A DNA stretch of 64,000 nucleotides, from contig CANLUS010000001.1 in NCBI GenBank assembly GCA_947494325.1, forward strand, positions 868,001 to 932,000, given 5' to 3'. Both the position numbers and the translations under genes were made by a program. Of this stretch, positions 28,869 to 35,451 are shown piece after piece (position 1 is the first letter of the stretch; every line of letters begins with the position of its first letter). Under the pieces are notes generated by a model. The model was given only the letters and a program-made list of their open reading frames with translations. It searched no databases and was not told the DNA's origin. Source of the stretch: an uncultured Flavobacteriaceae bacterium. Lineage in GTDB: Bacteria; Bacteroidota; Bacteroidia; Flavobacteriales; Flavobacteriaceae.

Positions 28869-29909
28869 CTAAGGCGCAGGATTAGGAATTGCCGCGTGAA
28901 CAGCTTCAATTTCGGCCAAGGTTTCTTCGGTTAATTCAATCGCTATGCTGTCTATATTCTCTTTCAATTGAGCTATGTTCGTTGCACCTATAATATTACT
29001 CGTAACAAAAGGTAGTTGATTGATATATGCCAATGCCAAATGTGTCAATGAGATGTTACATTTTTGTGCGATTTCTAGATAACGTTGAACTGCTTTATCT
29101 GAGCTGTCACTTCTATAACGAGCAATGAATCTTGGAAACAACGTACCACGAGCTCCTTCAGGAAGATTTCCATTTAAATATTTACCAGAAAGTACCCCCT
29201 GAGCTAATGGAGAATACACCAATAAACCAATATTTTCGCGCAACGAAACTTCAGACATTCCGTATTCATACGACCGATGAATTAATGAATATGAATTCTG
29301 AATTGTAACAGCTCTAGGCAGTTGATGCTGCTCTGCTGTCTGCAAATATTTCATGGTACCCCAAGGTGTTTCATTAGACAAACCAATCTGCTTTATTTTG
29401 CCTTGTTTAATATACCCTTGTAAAGTTTCTAAAATTTCTAAATGGTTTTCTGCTTCTTCTGTGGCAGTTTTATAAGGATAATCTCTAACACCAAAACAAT
29501 TCACACCGCGTCCTGGCCAATGTAATTGATATAGATCAATATAATCTGTTTGTAAACGTTTCAAGCTATTTTCTAGGGCTTCTGTAATTGCTCTCTTACT
29601 AAATCCGTCTTTTCGAATGTGTTCGGTATAAGCACCGGGTCCAACAATTTTCGAAGCTAATACTACCTTATCTCGATTACCAGTTTTTTTAAACCAGGTA
29701 CCAATGATACGTTCTGTATCTCCGTAGGTTTCTGCGTTCGCAGGCACAGGATATAACTCGGCTACATCAAAAAAATTGACACCGCGTTCTAGGGCGTAAT
29801 CCATTTGCTCATGTCCTTGGGCTTCGGTATTTTGATTGCCCCAAGTCATGGTGCCTAAACATATTTTACTAACTTTTATATCGGTATTTGATAAGGTTGT
29901 GTATTTCAT
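28869..29909 (-). CDS. Aldo/keto reductase (Tas-like)
   Basis: A 346-residue NADP(H)-dependent aldo/keto reductase. The catalytic Asp-Tyr pair is FDVAELYPVP near residues 48-57, the Lys in VVLASKIVG (about 85) and the His in YQLHWPGRG (about 125). The insert around the active site and the NAETYGDTE segment match E. coli Tas. Substrate is unknown. It lies 43 bp downstream of pgk on the same strand and may share its transcript. Confidence 0.92.
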   Translation of the reverse strand: MKYTTLSNTDIKVSKICLGTMTWGNQNTEAQGHEQMDYALERGVNFFDVAELYPVPANAETYGDTERIIGTWFKKTGNRDKVVLASKIVGPGAYTEHIRKDGFSKRAITEALENSLKRLQTDYIDLYQLHWPGRGVNCFGVRDYPYKTATEEAENHLEILETLQGYIKQGKIKQIGLSNETPWGTMKYLQTAEQHQLPRAVTIQNSYSLIHRSYEYGMSEVSLRENIGLLVYSPLAQGVLSGKYLNGNLPEGARGTLFPRFIARYRSDSSDKAVQRYLEIAQKCNISLTHLALAYINQLPFVTSNIIGATNIAQLKENIDSIAIELTEETLAEIEAVHAAIPNPAP

Positions 29910-29952
29910 TTATTGTAATAATTTTTAACCTATTAACGAGCTATCAATTTAT

Positions 29953-31140
29953 CTATTTAAGAATTGCTTCTATTCCTGGTAACGATTTTCCCTCTAACAT
30001 TTCGAGCATGGCGCCACCTCCTGTAGAAACGTAACTCACCTTATTGGCGAAGCCAAATTGTTTTACGGCGGCTACAGAATCTCCTCCACCAACAAGTGAA
30101 AAGGCACCTTCTGCAGTTGCATCAGCAATCGCATTACCTAATTCAATTGTTCCTTTGGAAAACTTTTTCATTTCGAAAACCCCTAATGGGCCATTCCATA
30201 ATATAGTTTTTGACTGTGCTATTATAAAAGAAAATCCTACATTACTTTTTGGGCCGGCATCTAAACCTTGCCATCCATCTGGGATATGTTGAATATCTAC
30301 AAATTGTGTATTTGCATCGTTGCTAAAAGCATCTGCTGCAATTACATCAACTGGAAGATGAATTTTCACTCCTTTCGCTTCAGCTTTTTTTAGAATCTCT
30401 AATGCCAATTCTTGTTTGTCATCTTCACAAATAGAATCTCCTATGTTTCCGCCTTGAGCTTTAATAAATGTGAAACTCATTCCACCTCCAATAATGAGAT
30501 GATCAACTTTGTCTAAAATATTCTCGATGACAGTTATTTTAGAAGATACTTTCGAACCTCCTAAGATGGCGGTTACAGGTTTTTCACTGTTTTTAAAGAC
30601 TTTATCTATGCTTTCGATCTCTTTCGCTAAGAGGTTGCCAAAACATTTTTTATCGGTAAAAAATTGAGCTACGATAGTTGTTGAAGCATGTGCTCGATGC
30701 GCTGTGCCAAAGGCGTCATTAACGTAGATGTCACCTAATTTTGACAGTTGTTCAGCAAAACCAATGTCTCCATTTTTCTCTTCGTCATAGAAGCGCAAAT
30801 TTTCTAATAATAAAACTTCACCCGCCTCTAATGATTGTACCGCTTCTTCAGCTGTCGATCCTACACAATCATTTACAAATTTTACAGAAACTCCTAATAT
30901 TTCGGTAACTGAATCAACAATATGACGTAACGAAAATTCAGGACTCACACCTTTTGGTCGACCTAAATGGGACATTAAAACACAGCTTCCACCATCCTCC
31001 AATATCTTTAGAATTGTTGGTTTCGCAGAAACGATTCGAGTTGTATCAGTCACTTTAAATTGTTCATCAAGAGGGACATTAAAATCTACTCGAATTAGGG
31101 CCTTCTTATCTTTAAAGTCAAAATCATTAATTGTCGTCAT
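29953..31140 (-). CDS. pgk: Phosphoglycerate kinase
   Basis: A 395-residue glycolytic kinase that makes ATP and 3-phosphoglycerate from 1,3-bisphosphoglycerate. The signature RVDFNVPLD lies at residues 17-25, SHLGRPKG near 58, LLENLRFY near 110 and the C-terminal nucleotide site [13 protein letters not shown] near 350. Length is standard. A -7 box TATATTTG (complement of 31165-31172) lies about 25 nt upstream of the start, without a clear -33 element. Confidence 0.98.
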   Translation of the reverse strand: MTTINDFDFKDKKALIRVDFNVPLDEQFKVTDTTRIVSAKPTILKILEDGGSCVLMSHLGRPKGVSPEFSLRHIVDSVTEILGVSVKFVNDCVGSTAEEAVQSLEAGEVLLLENLRFYDEEKNGDIGFAEQLSKLGDIYVNDAFGTAHRAHASTTIVAQFFTDKKCFGNLLAKEIESIDKVFKNSEKPVTAILGGSKVSSKITVIENILDKVDHLIIGGGMSFTFIKAQGGNIGDSICEDDKQELALEILKKAEAKGVKIHLPVDVIAADAFSNDANTQFVDIQHIPDGWQGLDAGPKSNVGFSFIIAQSKTILWNGPLGVFEMKKFSKGTIELGNAIADATAEGAFSLVGGGDSVAAVKQFGFANKVSYVSTGGGAMLEMLEGKSLPGIEAILK

Positions 31141-31287
31141 TATTAGGGCTTTTTTTTAGAGCATCAAATATAAAGCATCTTCATTTAATTTAGGTAGTTT
31201 TTCATCTTCTTAATACATTGATAATGTGTGACAATGTAAATCTTAGCAAAATTATAAGTATATTTAAGGAGTTAAATAGTTATTATT

Positions 31288-31752
31288 ATGGGTATTAAAA
31301 GTTTTCAAGGACGAAGAAATCAAGTTAAAAAAGAAGAGTTAAAACCAGCATTGGTTTCAGATTTTATGACAAAAAAACTGATCACATTTAAACCAGAGCA
31401 ACCAGTGGCTGAAGTGATGCAAATATTGGTTAAAAATAAAATTTCTGGAGGACCTGTGGTCAATGAAAAAAATGAATTATTAGGAATTATCTCTGAGGGT
31501 GATTGTATTAAACAAATATCAGAAAGTCGCTATTATAATATGCCTGTTGAAAACGATACTGTTGATAAACATATGGTGAGAAATGTTGAAACGATTGATG
31601 GAAATTTAAATGTTTTTGATGCGGCTCAAAAATTTTTAGAATCTAAACGTCGACGTTTTCCGATTGTAGAAAATGGTAAGCTAGTAGGTCAAATTAGTCA
31701 AAAAGACATTTTAATTGCTGCTATGGAGCAGAAGGGACAAAATTGGCGATAA
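31288..31752 (+). CDS. Tandem CBS-domain protein
   Basis: A 154-residue protein with two CBS domains (about 27-82 and 93-150): SDFMTKKLITFKPEQPVAEVM...GGPVVNEKNELLGIISEGD and VDKHMVRNVETIDG...RRFPIVENGKLVGQISQKDIL. CBS pairs bind adenine nucleotides and often act as energy sensors. There is no attached enzyme domain, so its partner is unknown. It is divergent from pgk. Confidence 0.9.
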   Translation: MGIKSFQGRRNQVKKEELKPALVSDFMTKKLITFKPEQPVAEVMQILVKNKISGGPVVNEKNELLGIISEGDCIKQISESRYYNMPVENDTVDKHMVRNVETIDGNLNVFDAAQKFLESKRRRFPIVENGKLVGQISQKDILIAAMEQKGQNWR

Positions 31753-31762
31753 CCAAGACAAA

Positions 31763-31790
31763 TAAAAAAAGCCCGTTACGATGTAACGGA
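31763..31790 (-). terminator. Terminator of structured RNA copy 1
   Basis: A 7-bp stem CCGTTAC (31773-31779) with GTAACGG (31783-31789) is followed on the minus strand by seven U, then A and UU. On the plus strand the tail is only CTTTTG, so the main direction is minus; it may also weakly stop the CBS gene. Confidence 0.8.
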
Positions 31791-31842
31791 CTCTTTTGAA
31801 TACTAACCTAAACCTCTTATTACTTATTGTATTTTTAATTTC

Positions 31843-31896
31843 CTAAATCTTGGGGAGAAAGGAGAAAAACATGTACGTTTTAATTCTCTTTTTCAT
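31843..31896 (-). CDS. Possible 17-residue sORF in structured RNA copy 1
   Basis: The minus strand reads ATG to TAG as MKKRIKTYMFFSFLPKI. The start codon and the stop codon both sit in blocks conserved with copy 2. The middle of the peptide is not conserved in frame, which argues against selection on the peptide sequence, so this is offered with low confidence. Confidence 0.2.
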   Translation of the reverse strand: MKKRIKTYMFFSFLPKI

Positions 31897-32027
31897 AGCA
31901 ATTTCCCCGTTTTAATTTCGGTGAAACGTTGTTTGTAACGCGGCTTCAAATATAAAACAACTGTCGTTTAATTATCCCCCTATTAAAACTCAATTTTTTT
32001 AAAAAAATAAATTAAAATACTGAAAAT

Positions 32028-32035
32028 CAAATGTA
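32028..32035 (-). promoter_or_regulatory. -7 element for structured RNA copy 1
   Basis: The minus strand reads TACATTTG, an exact TAnnTTTG box. A TTG lies 27 nt upstream (complement of 32063-32065), which is longer than the usual spacer. Confidence 0.45.
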
Positions 32036-32145
32036 TAAAACTTTAAATATTTGATTAATTGTCAATTAATTTTGACACGAAAATAAAACGAATGCGCTTT
32101 TTATGATATTTAAAAGAGCGAAAGACATGGCTACGTGTTGAACAA

Positions 32146-32169
32146 TAAAAAAGCCCACCAAATGGTGGA
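32146..32169 (-). terminator. Terminator of structured RNA copy 2
   Basis: A 6-bp stem CCACCA (32155-32160) with TGGTGG (32163-32168) is followed on the minus strand by six U, A and UU. The stem sequence differs completely from that of copy 1 while the layout is the same. Confidence 0.75.
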
Positions 32170-32214
32170 CTTTCTACACTAAACCTAAACCTTATGTTTT
32201 TTGTTTTTGATTTC

Positions 32215-32271
32215 CTAAATCTTGGGGGAGAAAGGAGAAAAACTATCGACGGTGTAAATTTTCTTTTTCAT
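32215..32271 (-). CDS. Possible 18-residue sORF in structured RNA copy 2
   Basis: The minus strand reads ATG to TAG as MKKKIYTVDSFSPFSPKI. It shares MKK(K/R)I at the start and PKI at the end with the copy 1 frame. The length difference is exactly one codon, because one extra C in the C-run compensates for indels upstream. Confidence 0.2.
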   Translation of the reverse strand: MKKKIYTVDSFSPFSPKI

Positions 32272-32483
32272 AGCAATTTTCCCGTTTTATTCGATAAAAG
32301 CGTTGTTTGTAACGCGGCTTCGAGTATTAAACAATCGTCGTTCAATTATCCCCCCTTTAAAATGTTAAAATGTTAAAATAAATTTATAATAATCTGTATA
32401 TCAATTGAATAAAAATTGAAAAAATTTACGGAGTCTTATCTTCTTTTGGAAAGAATTAAACCGAAAAAATCGAATTCGAAGGT

Positions 32484-33188
32484 TTATAGTTTGCGTTTAA
32501 CGACTTTCAATGCCTTTGGATAATCAGTAATGATTAATTTTTGCTTATCAGTGCCGTGCAGCGTAAGTATTCTTGAGTAAGAATAACCATCAATAGGTTC
32601 AGTAGTTTTTTTCCATTCAGCAACTCCTTTAACCGCGATAGTTTCTTCTTCTTCTATTATACCTTCTAGATAGCGCAAGGTTTTGTTAAAACCCATAAAT
32701 CCTTCACTTTTGTGATTGTGTTTTTTTAAAAAGCGCTCTAGATGAGGTTTAGCATCATTAAAAGTTCCGGATTCCTCTTTATGGTCAATCTCAAAATAGG
32801 TTCTTCTAAACTCAGTATGTGTTCTAGTTGGTTTGATAAGAGCCATCTCACCTTGACTCTCTAAAAAGAAATCTTGAAAACGTTCTTCCTGAATGTACGT
32901 CGACCAACTGTCATCATTTTCTTTCTGAACAATAACATAGTAACATAAACATGCTCTGCCACTTAATGGAGCAATTAACAAGTTGTCTCCGCCTTTGGCT
33001 TTACCAACTAATTTTACATATTCATGTTGTTGAACTCGACCAATCTGTTTCTTGGGTGTTTTCTGAAGTTCGCGAACAATTCTTTTCTTTTTACTGAAAA
33101 AATAGGATATGATAATTCCAATAATTACAAGACCAAAGATTAAAAGTATAAGTGTCGGATTTGTCTCTTGAAATATGAATATTGGCAT
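32484..33188 (-). CDS. Membrane protein with GIDE/MULAN-like domain
   Basis: A 234-residue protein with one N-terminal membrane helix (about 12-31) followed by a basic stretch and a soluble domain. The block VKLVGKAKGGDNLLIAPLSGRACLCYYVIVQ (about residues 58-88) and the later ETIAVKGVAEWKK resemble the GIDE (MULAN/MAPL-like) domain found in some bacterial membrane proteins and in mitochondrial E3 ligases, without any RING finger here. Function in bacteria is not established to my knowledge. It starts 1 nt after the zinc-ribbon gene and is probably cotranscribed with it. Confidence 0.65.
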   Translation of the reverse strand: MPIFIFQETNPTLILLIFGLVIIGIIISYFFSKKKRIVRELQKTPKKQIGRVQQHEYVKLVGKAKGGDNLLIAPLSGRACLCYYVIVQKENDDSWSTYIQEERFQDFFLESQGEMALIKPTRTHTEFRRTYFEIDHKEESGTFNDAKPHLERFLKKHNHKSEGFMGFNKTLRYLEGIIEEEETIAVKGVAEWKKTTEPIDGYSYSRILTLHGTDKQKLIITDYPKALKVVKRKL

Positions 33189-33189
33189 A

Positions 33190-33543
33190 TTAACTATCTC
33201 GTTTTACAAGGGCATAATAACCACCTTCAAGAGGTAAATATCCTTGGTCATAAACAAAATAATATATTGTTCCTGCCTTTGTAGTATAAATGCTTGTGAA
33301 GTAATTAAAGTCAAAGCCTCTTTCGTTTAATTTTGTCTTTGAGGTCTTCGTTTTTTGATTTGGGTTCAGCGCTTCTAATATTCTATAGTTCTTTCGCAAT
33401 CGATTATTCGTATTTCGAATTAGGTTTTTACTGTCTTTATTGACTTTGTTATTGTACGAGTTTCGACAATAGTCAGAACAGAATTTTTTGTCTACTCGCC
33501 CTTTAAAAGGTTCTCCACATTCTAAACATTGTTGTTTTTGCAT
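33190..33543 (-). CDS. Small zinc-ribbon protein, function unknown
   Basis: A 117-residue protein. The N-terminus MQKQQCLECGEPFKGR..FCSDYCRNSYNN has two CxxC/CxxxC pairs that should hold one zinc ion, as in DUF2116-type ribbons. The middle is basic (residues 35-70) and may bind nucleic acid; the C-terminal part FTSIYTTKAGTIYYFVYDQGYLPLEGGYYALV has a beta-rich look. A pair of identical palindromes lies 23-55 nt upstream of the start, suggesting a dedicated regulator. Confidence 0.6.
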   Translation of the reverse strand: MQKQQCLECGEPFKGRVDKKFCSDYCRNSYNNKVNKDSKNLIRNTNNRLRKNYRILEALNPNQKTKTSKTKLNERGFDFNYFTSIYTTKAGTIYYFVYDQGYLPLEGGYYALVKRDS

Positions 33544-33565
33544 GCCCTAATATACTAAAAATATC

Positions 33566-33598
33566 CGTTTACAAACGACTACATTCGTTTACAAACGA
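33566..33598 (-). promoter_or_regulatory. Tandem palindromic operator-like sites
   Basis: The 13-nt sequence CGTTTACAAACGA occurs at 33566-33578 and again at 33586-33598, so the copies are exactly 20 bp apart, two helical turns. Each contains the palindrome CGTTT-AC-AAACG. They lie just upstream of the zinc-ribbon gene and include TTTG -33-like sequences on the minus strand, so a bound dimer pair would block or recruit RNA polymerase. Confidence 0.55.
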
Positions 33599-33744
33599 AA
33601 GTAAGTACTTAATAACCGAGTCTCATTTGGCCATCGAATTATGTTTGCAGTGTCGAAAGAAAAAAATTACTCTTTTGCAAAAAATTAAAAATCCTGACAC
33701 GTGTTTGGGATATATCTTAACTGTTAAACATTAAAATTAAAATT

Positions 33745-34080
33745 ATGAACGCACTAAGAAACAAAGTACAGTTGATCGGAAATTTAGGAGGAAATCCAGA
33801 AGTGATTACCTTAGATTCGGGAAAAAAATTAGCCAAATTCTCTATTGCTACAAATGAAACGTACAAGAATAGTCTAGGAGAGAAAATAACAGATACCCAA
33901 TGGCACAATGTTGTTGCCTGGAATAAAACGGCAGAAATCATTGAGAAATATGTATCAAAAGGAAGTGAAATTGCGGTAGAAGGAAAATTGGTTACCCGTT
34001 CTTATGAAGACAAAGAAGGTATTAAGAAATATATTACCGAGATTGTGATCAATGAATTATTACTTTTAGGGAGTAAATAG
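33745..34080 (+). CDS. ssb: Single-stranded DNA-binding protein
   Basis: A 111-residue protein consisting of one OB fold, starting MNALRNKVQLIGNLGGNPEV and including TQWHNVVAWNKTAEIIEKYVSKGSEIAVEGKL, the standard SSB core. It lacks the long disordered linker and acidic C-terminal tip (DDDIPF type) that SSBs use to recruit partners, so it is a short SSB, perhaps a second paralogue with a restricted role. It is a single-gene unit with its own terminator. Confidence 0.92.
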   Translation: MNALRNKVQLIGNLGGNPEVITLDSGKKLAKFSIATNETYKNSLGEKITDTQWHNVVAWNKTAEIIEKYVSKGSEIAVEGKLVTRSYEDKEGIKKYITEIVINELLLLGSK

Positions 34081-34101
34081 AATTACTAATATTCTTATAA
34101 A

Positions 34102-34128
34102 AAGAGCGCATCGCGCTCTTTTTTTTTG
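34102..34128 (+). terminator. ssb intrinsic terminator
   Basis: An 8-bp stem AAGAGCGC (34102-34109) with GCGCTCTT (34113-34120) is followed by a run of T to 34127. Confidence 0.9.
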
Positions 34129-34141
34129 ATACTAAAACTCA

Positions 34142-34149
34142 TATATTTG
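34142..34149 (+). promoter_or_regulatory. -7 element for the AraC-type regulator
   Basis: TATATTTG matches TAnnTTTG exactly and ends 4 nt before the start codon at 34154, so the transcript may be leaderless. The nearest TTTG (34125-34128) is only 13 nt upstream and overlaps the ssb terminator tail, so the -33 part is doubtful. Confidence 0.4.
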
Positions 34150-34153
34150 AGAA

Positions 34154-35350
34154 ATGAGTCCAATACCATTTTTAAAATTCCCAAATTTTAATATCTATAG
34201 TACACCATTATTAATATTGGTCGTTCAAGGATTAATTTTTGGATTCTTATTATTATGGCGATATCATCAGAAAAGAAATATTTCTGATCTTTTATTGGCA
34301 TTGATTTTAATTATTACATGTTATCATCGTACTACGTATACCATCGGTTTTATGGACTGGTATGATACATTTCGTAATACTAAGATTAATTATTATTTAA
34401 TTAGTCTAGGGATGGTTTTAGCTCCGTTGCTCTATTTTTATGTTAAATCTATTACCACATCAGACTTTAAATTTAACAAAAGAGATATCTGGCATTTTGT
34501 ACCATGGTTGATATTTTTTGTTTTCAAAGGTTTCATTTTAATCTACGATGCTTCGCAACCAGGATTTAATGAAACACAAAATGGCTATATGGTCATCAAC
34601 CTTCAATGGAAATATCTTGACCCAGTATTTACTCTTTTTTCGACCTTTCAGATGCTATTATACCTAGCATTCACATTTCAATTATTTTACGAGTATAAGA
34701 ACAAAATACAGCATTATTTTTCGAATGTTTTTAAATTAGAATTAAACTGGATACGTAATTTTTTATTTATCTATAGCCTTATTTTTATATATGGGGTCAT
34801 TCAGATATTTATTAATGAAGTTATTACTGAATTAAGTTGGACACAAAAATGGTGGTTGCAATTTTGTTCTGCTCTTGCTGTAATTTATGTTGGGATCAAA
34901 GGATATTTTACGGATACAATCAAATTGACTTCACTCAACTTCGAATCAGATTATAAGGTAAATTTATTAAAGAACAAACAGATAGTACCAAATAAAATAT
35001 CTGAAGATTTAATAAAGAAAAAAGAGCAGCTAAACAGTTATTTTGAAAAAGAAAAACCATTTTTAAATCCAGATTTAAATCTTATTGAGTTATCTAAAAA
35101 AGTAAATATGAATAGAGCCGAGCTCTCTGAAGTTATTAATGAGGGTTTTGATTTGAACTTCAATGACTTTGTAAATACTTTCCGTGTAAATGCTTTTAAG
35201 GAAAAGCTACAAAAAGGAGAACATAAGCAACTTTCTTTATTAGGAATAGCCTATGATTGTGGTTTTAATAGTAAGGCTACTTTCAATAGAGTTTTCAAAA
35301 AACTAACACATACATCACCTACCCAATATCTAAATTCACAAGTTAATTAA
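34154..35350 (+). CDS. Membrane-bound AraC-type transcriptional regulator
   Basis: A 398-residue protein with about seven predicted membrane helices in residues 15-260 and a C-terminal AraC DNA-binding domain (about 295-395). The domain shows the two helix-turn-helix parts LIELSKKVNMNRAELSEVINEGF and LLGIAYDCGFNSKATFNRVFKKLTHTSPTQYL. Such fusions are common in Flavobacteriaceae and presumably sense a ligand in or at the membrane. A perfect 9-bp dyad just after its stop codon, in front of the S41 peptidase gene, is a plausible binding site. Confidence 0.92.
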   Translation: MSPIPFLKFPNFNIYSTPLLILVVQGLIFGFLLLWRYHQKRNISDLLLALILIITCYHRTTYTIGFMDWYDTFRNTKINYYLISLGMVLAPLLYFYVKSITTSDFKFNKRDIWHFVPWLIFFVFKGFILIYDASQPGFNETQNGYMVINLQWKYLDPVFTLFSTFQMLLYLAFTFQLFYEYKNKIQHYFSNVFKLELNWIRNFLFIYSLIFIYGVIQIFINEVITELSWTQKWWLQFCSALAVIYVGIKGYFTDTIKLTSLNFESDYKVNLLKNKQIVPNKISEDLIKKKEQLNSYFEKEKPFLNPDLNLIELSKKVNMNRAELSEVINEGFDLNFNDFVNTFRVNAFKEKLQKGEHKQLSLLGIAYDCGFNSKATFNRVFKKLTHTSPTQYLNSQVN

Positions 35351-35353
35351 GAC

Positions 35354-35374
35354 GTCTCAAATCGTATTTGAGAC
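35354..35374. promoter_or_regulatory. Inverted repeat upstream of the S41 peptidase gene
   Basis: GTCTCAAAT (35354-35362) and ATTTGAGAC (35366-35374) form a perfect 9-bp dyad with a CGT centre. No T-run follows, so it does not look like a terminator. A related half-site GGGTTGAGTC lies at 35385-35394. The position 78 bp before the peptidase start and next to a regulator gene suggests an operator. Confidence 0.45.
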
Positions 35375-35451
35375 TGACAAATACGGGTTGAGTCGTCTAG
35401 CGACATCATAATTGGCAATTTTGTTTCATCAAATCGAAATAACTATCAATT

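Larger units (their letters stand above)
31763..32022 (-). ncRNA. Candidate structured RNA, copy 1 of a tandem pair
   Basis: This gene-free stretch has a -7 box TACATTTG on the minus strand (32028-32035) and a strong minus-strand terminator at its far end, giving a transcript of about 260 nt. Its internal blocks recur in copy 2 about 370 bp away: GGGGGATAATT, GAAGCCGCGTTACAAACAAC, AAATTGCTATGAAAAAG, TTTTTCTCCTTTCTCCCC and AAGATTTAGGAAAT. A 7-bp stem GTTGTTT/AAACAAC closes over the GCCGCG block. It holds a 17-codon reading frame. I do not recognise the family; 6S-Flavo and Flavo-1 are names to test, not claims. Confidence 0.55.
32146..32365 (-). ncRNA. Candidate structured RNA, copy 2 of a tandem pair
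   Basis: Second copy of the element described at 31763-32022, same orientation and block order, ending in its own strong minus-strand terminator. The shared blocks are nearly identical while the sequence between them has diverged and carries small insertions and deletions, a pattern typical of a structured or protein-binding RNA. No exact -7 box is seen upstream; TTAACATTTT near 32368-32375 is a weak candidate. The CU-rich block contains CTCCTTTCT, which resembles the anti-Shine-Dalgarno end of 16S rRNA. It holds an 18-codon frame. Confidence 0.5.

Noticed and set aside
32194-32376. 60-codon open frame on the plus strand across structured RNA copy 2
   Set aside because: The frame is broken by indels in the paired copy and it runs over a conserved RNA element on the other strand; there is no promoter or similarity to support it.
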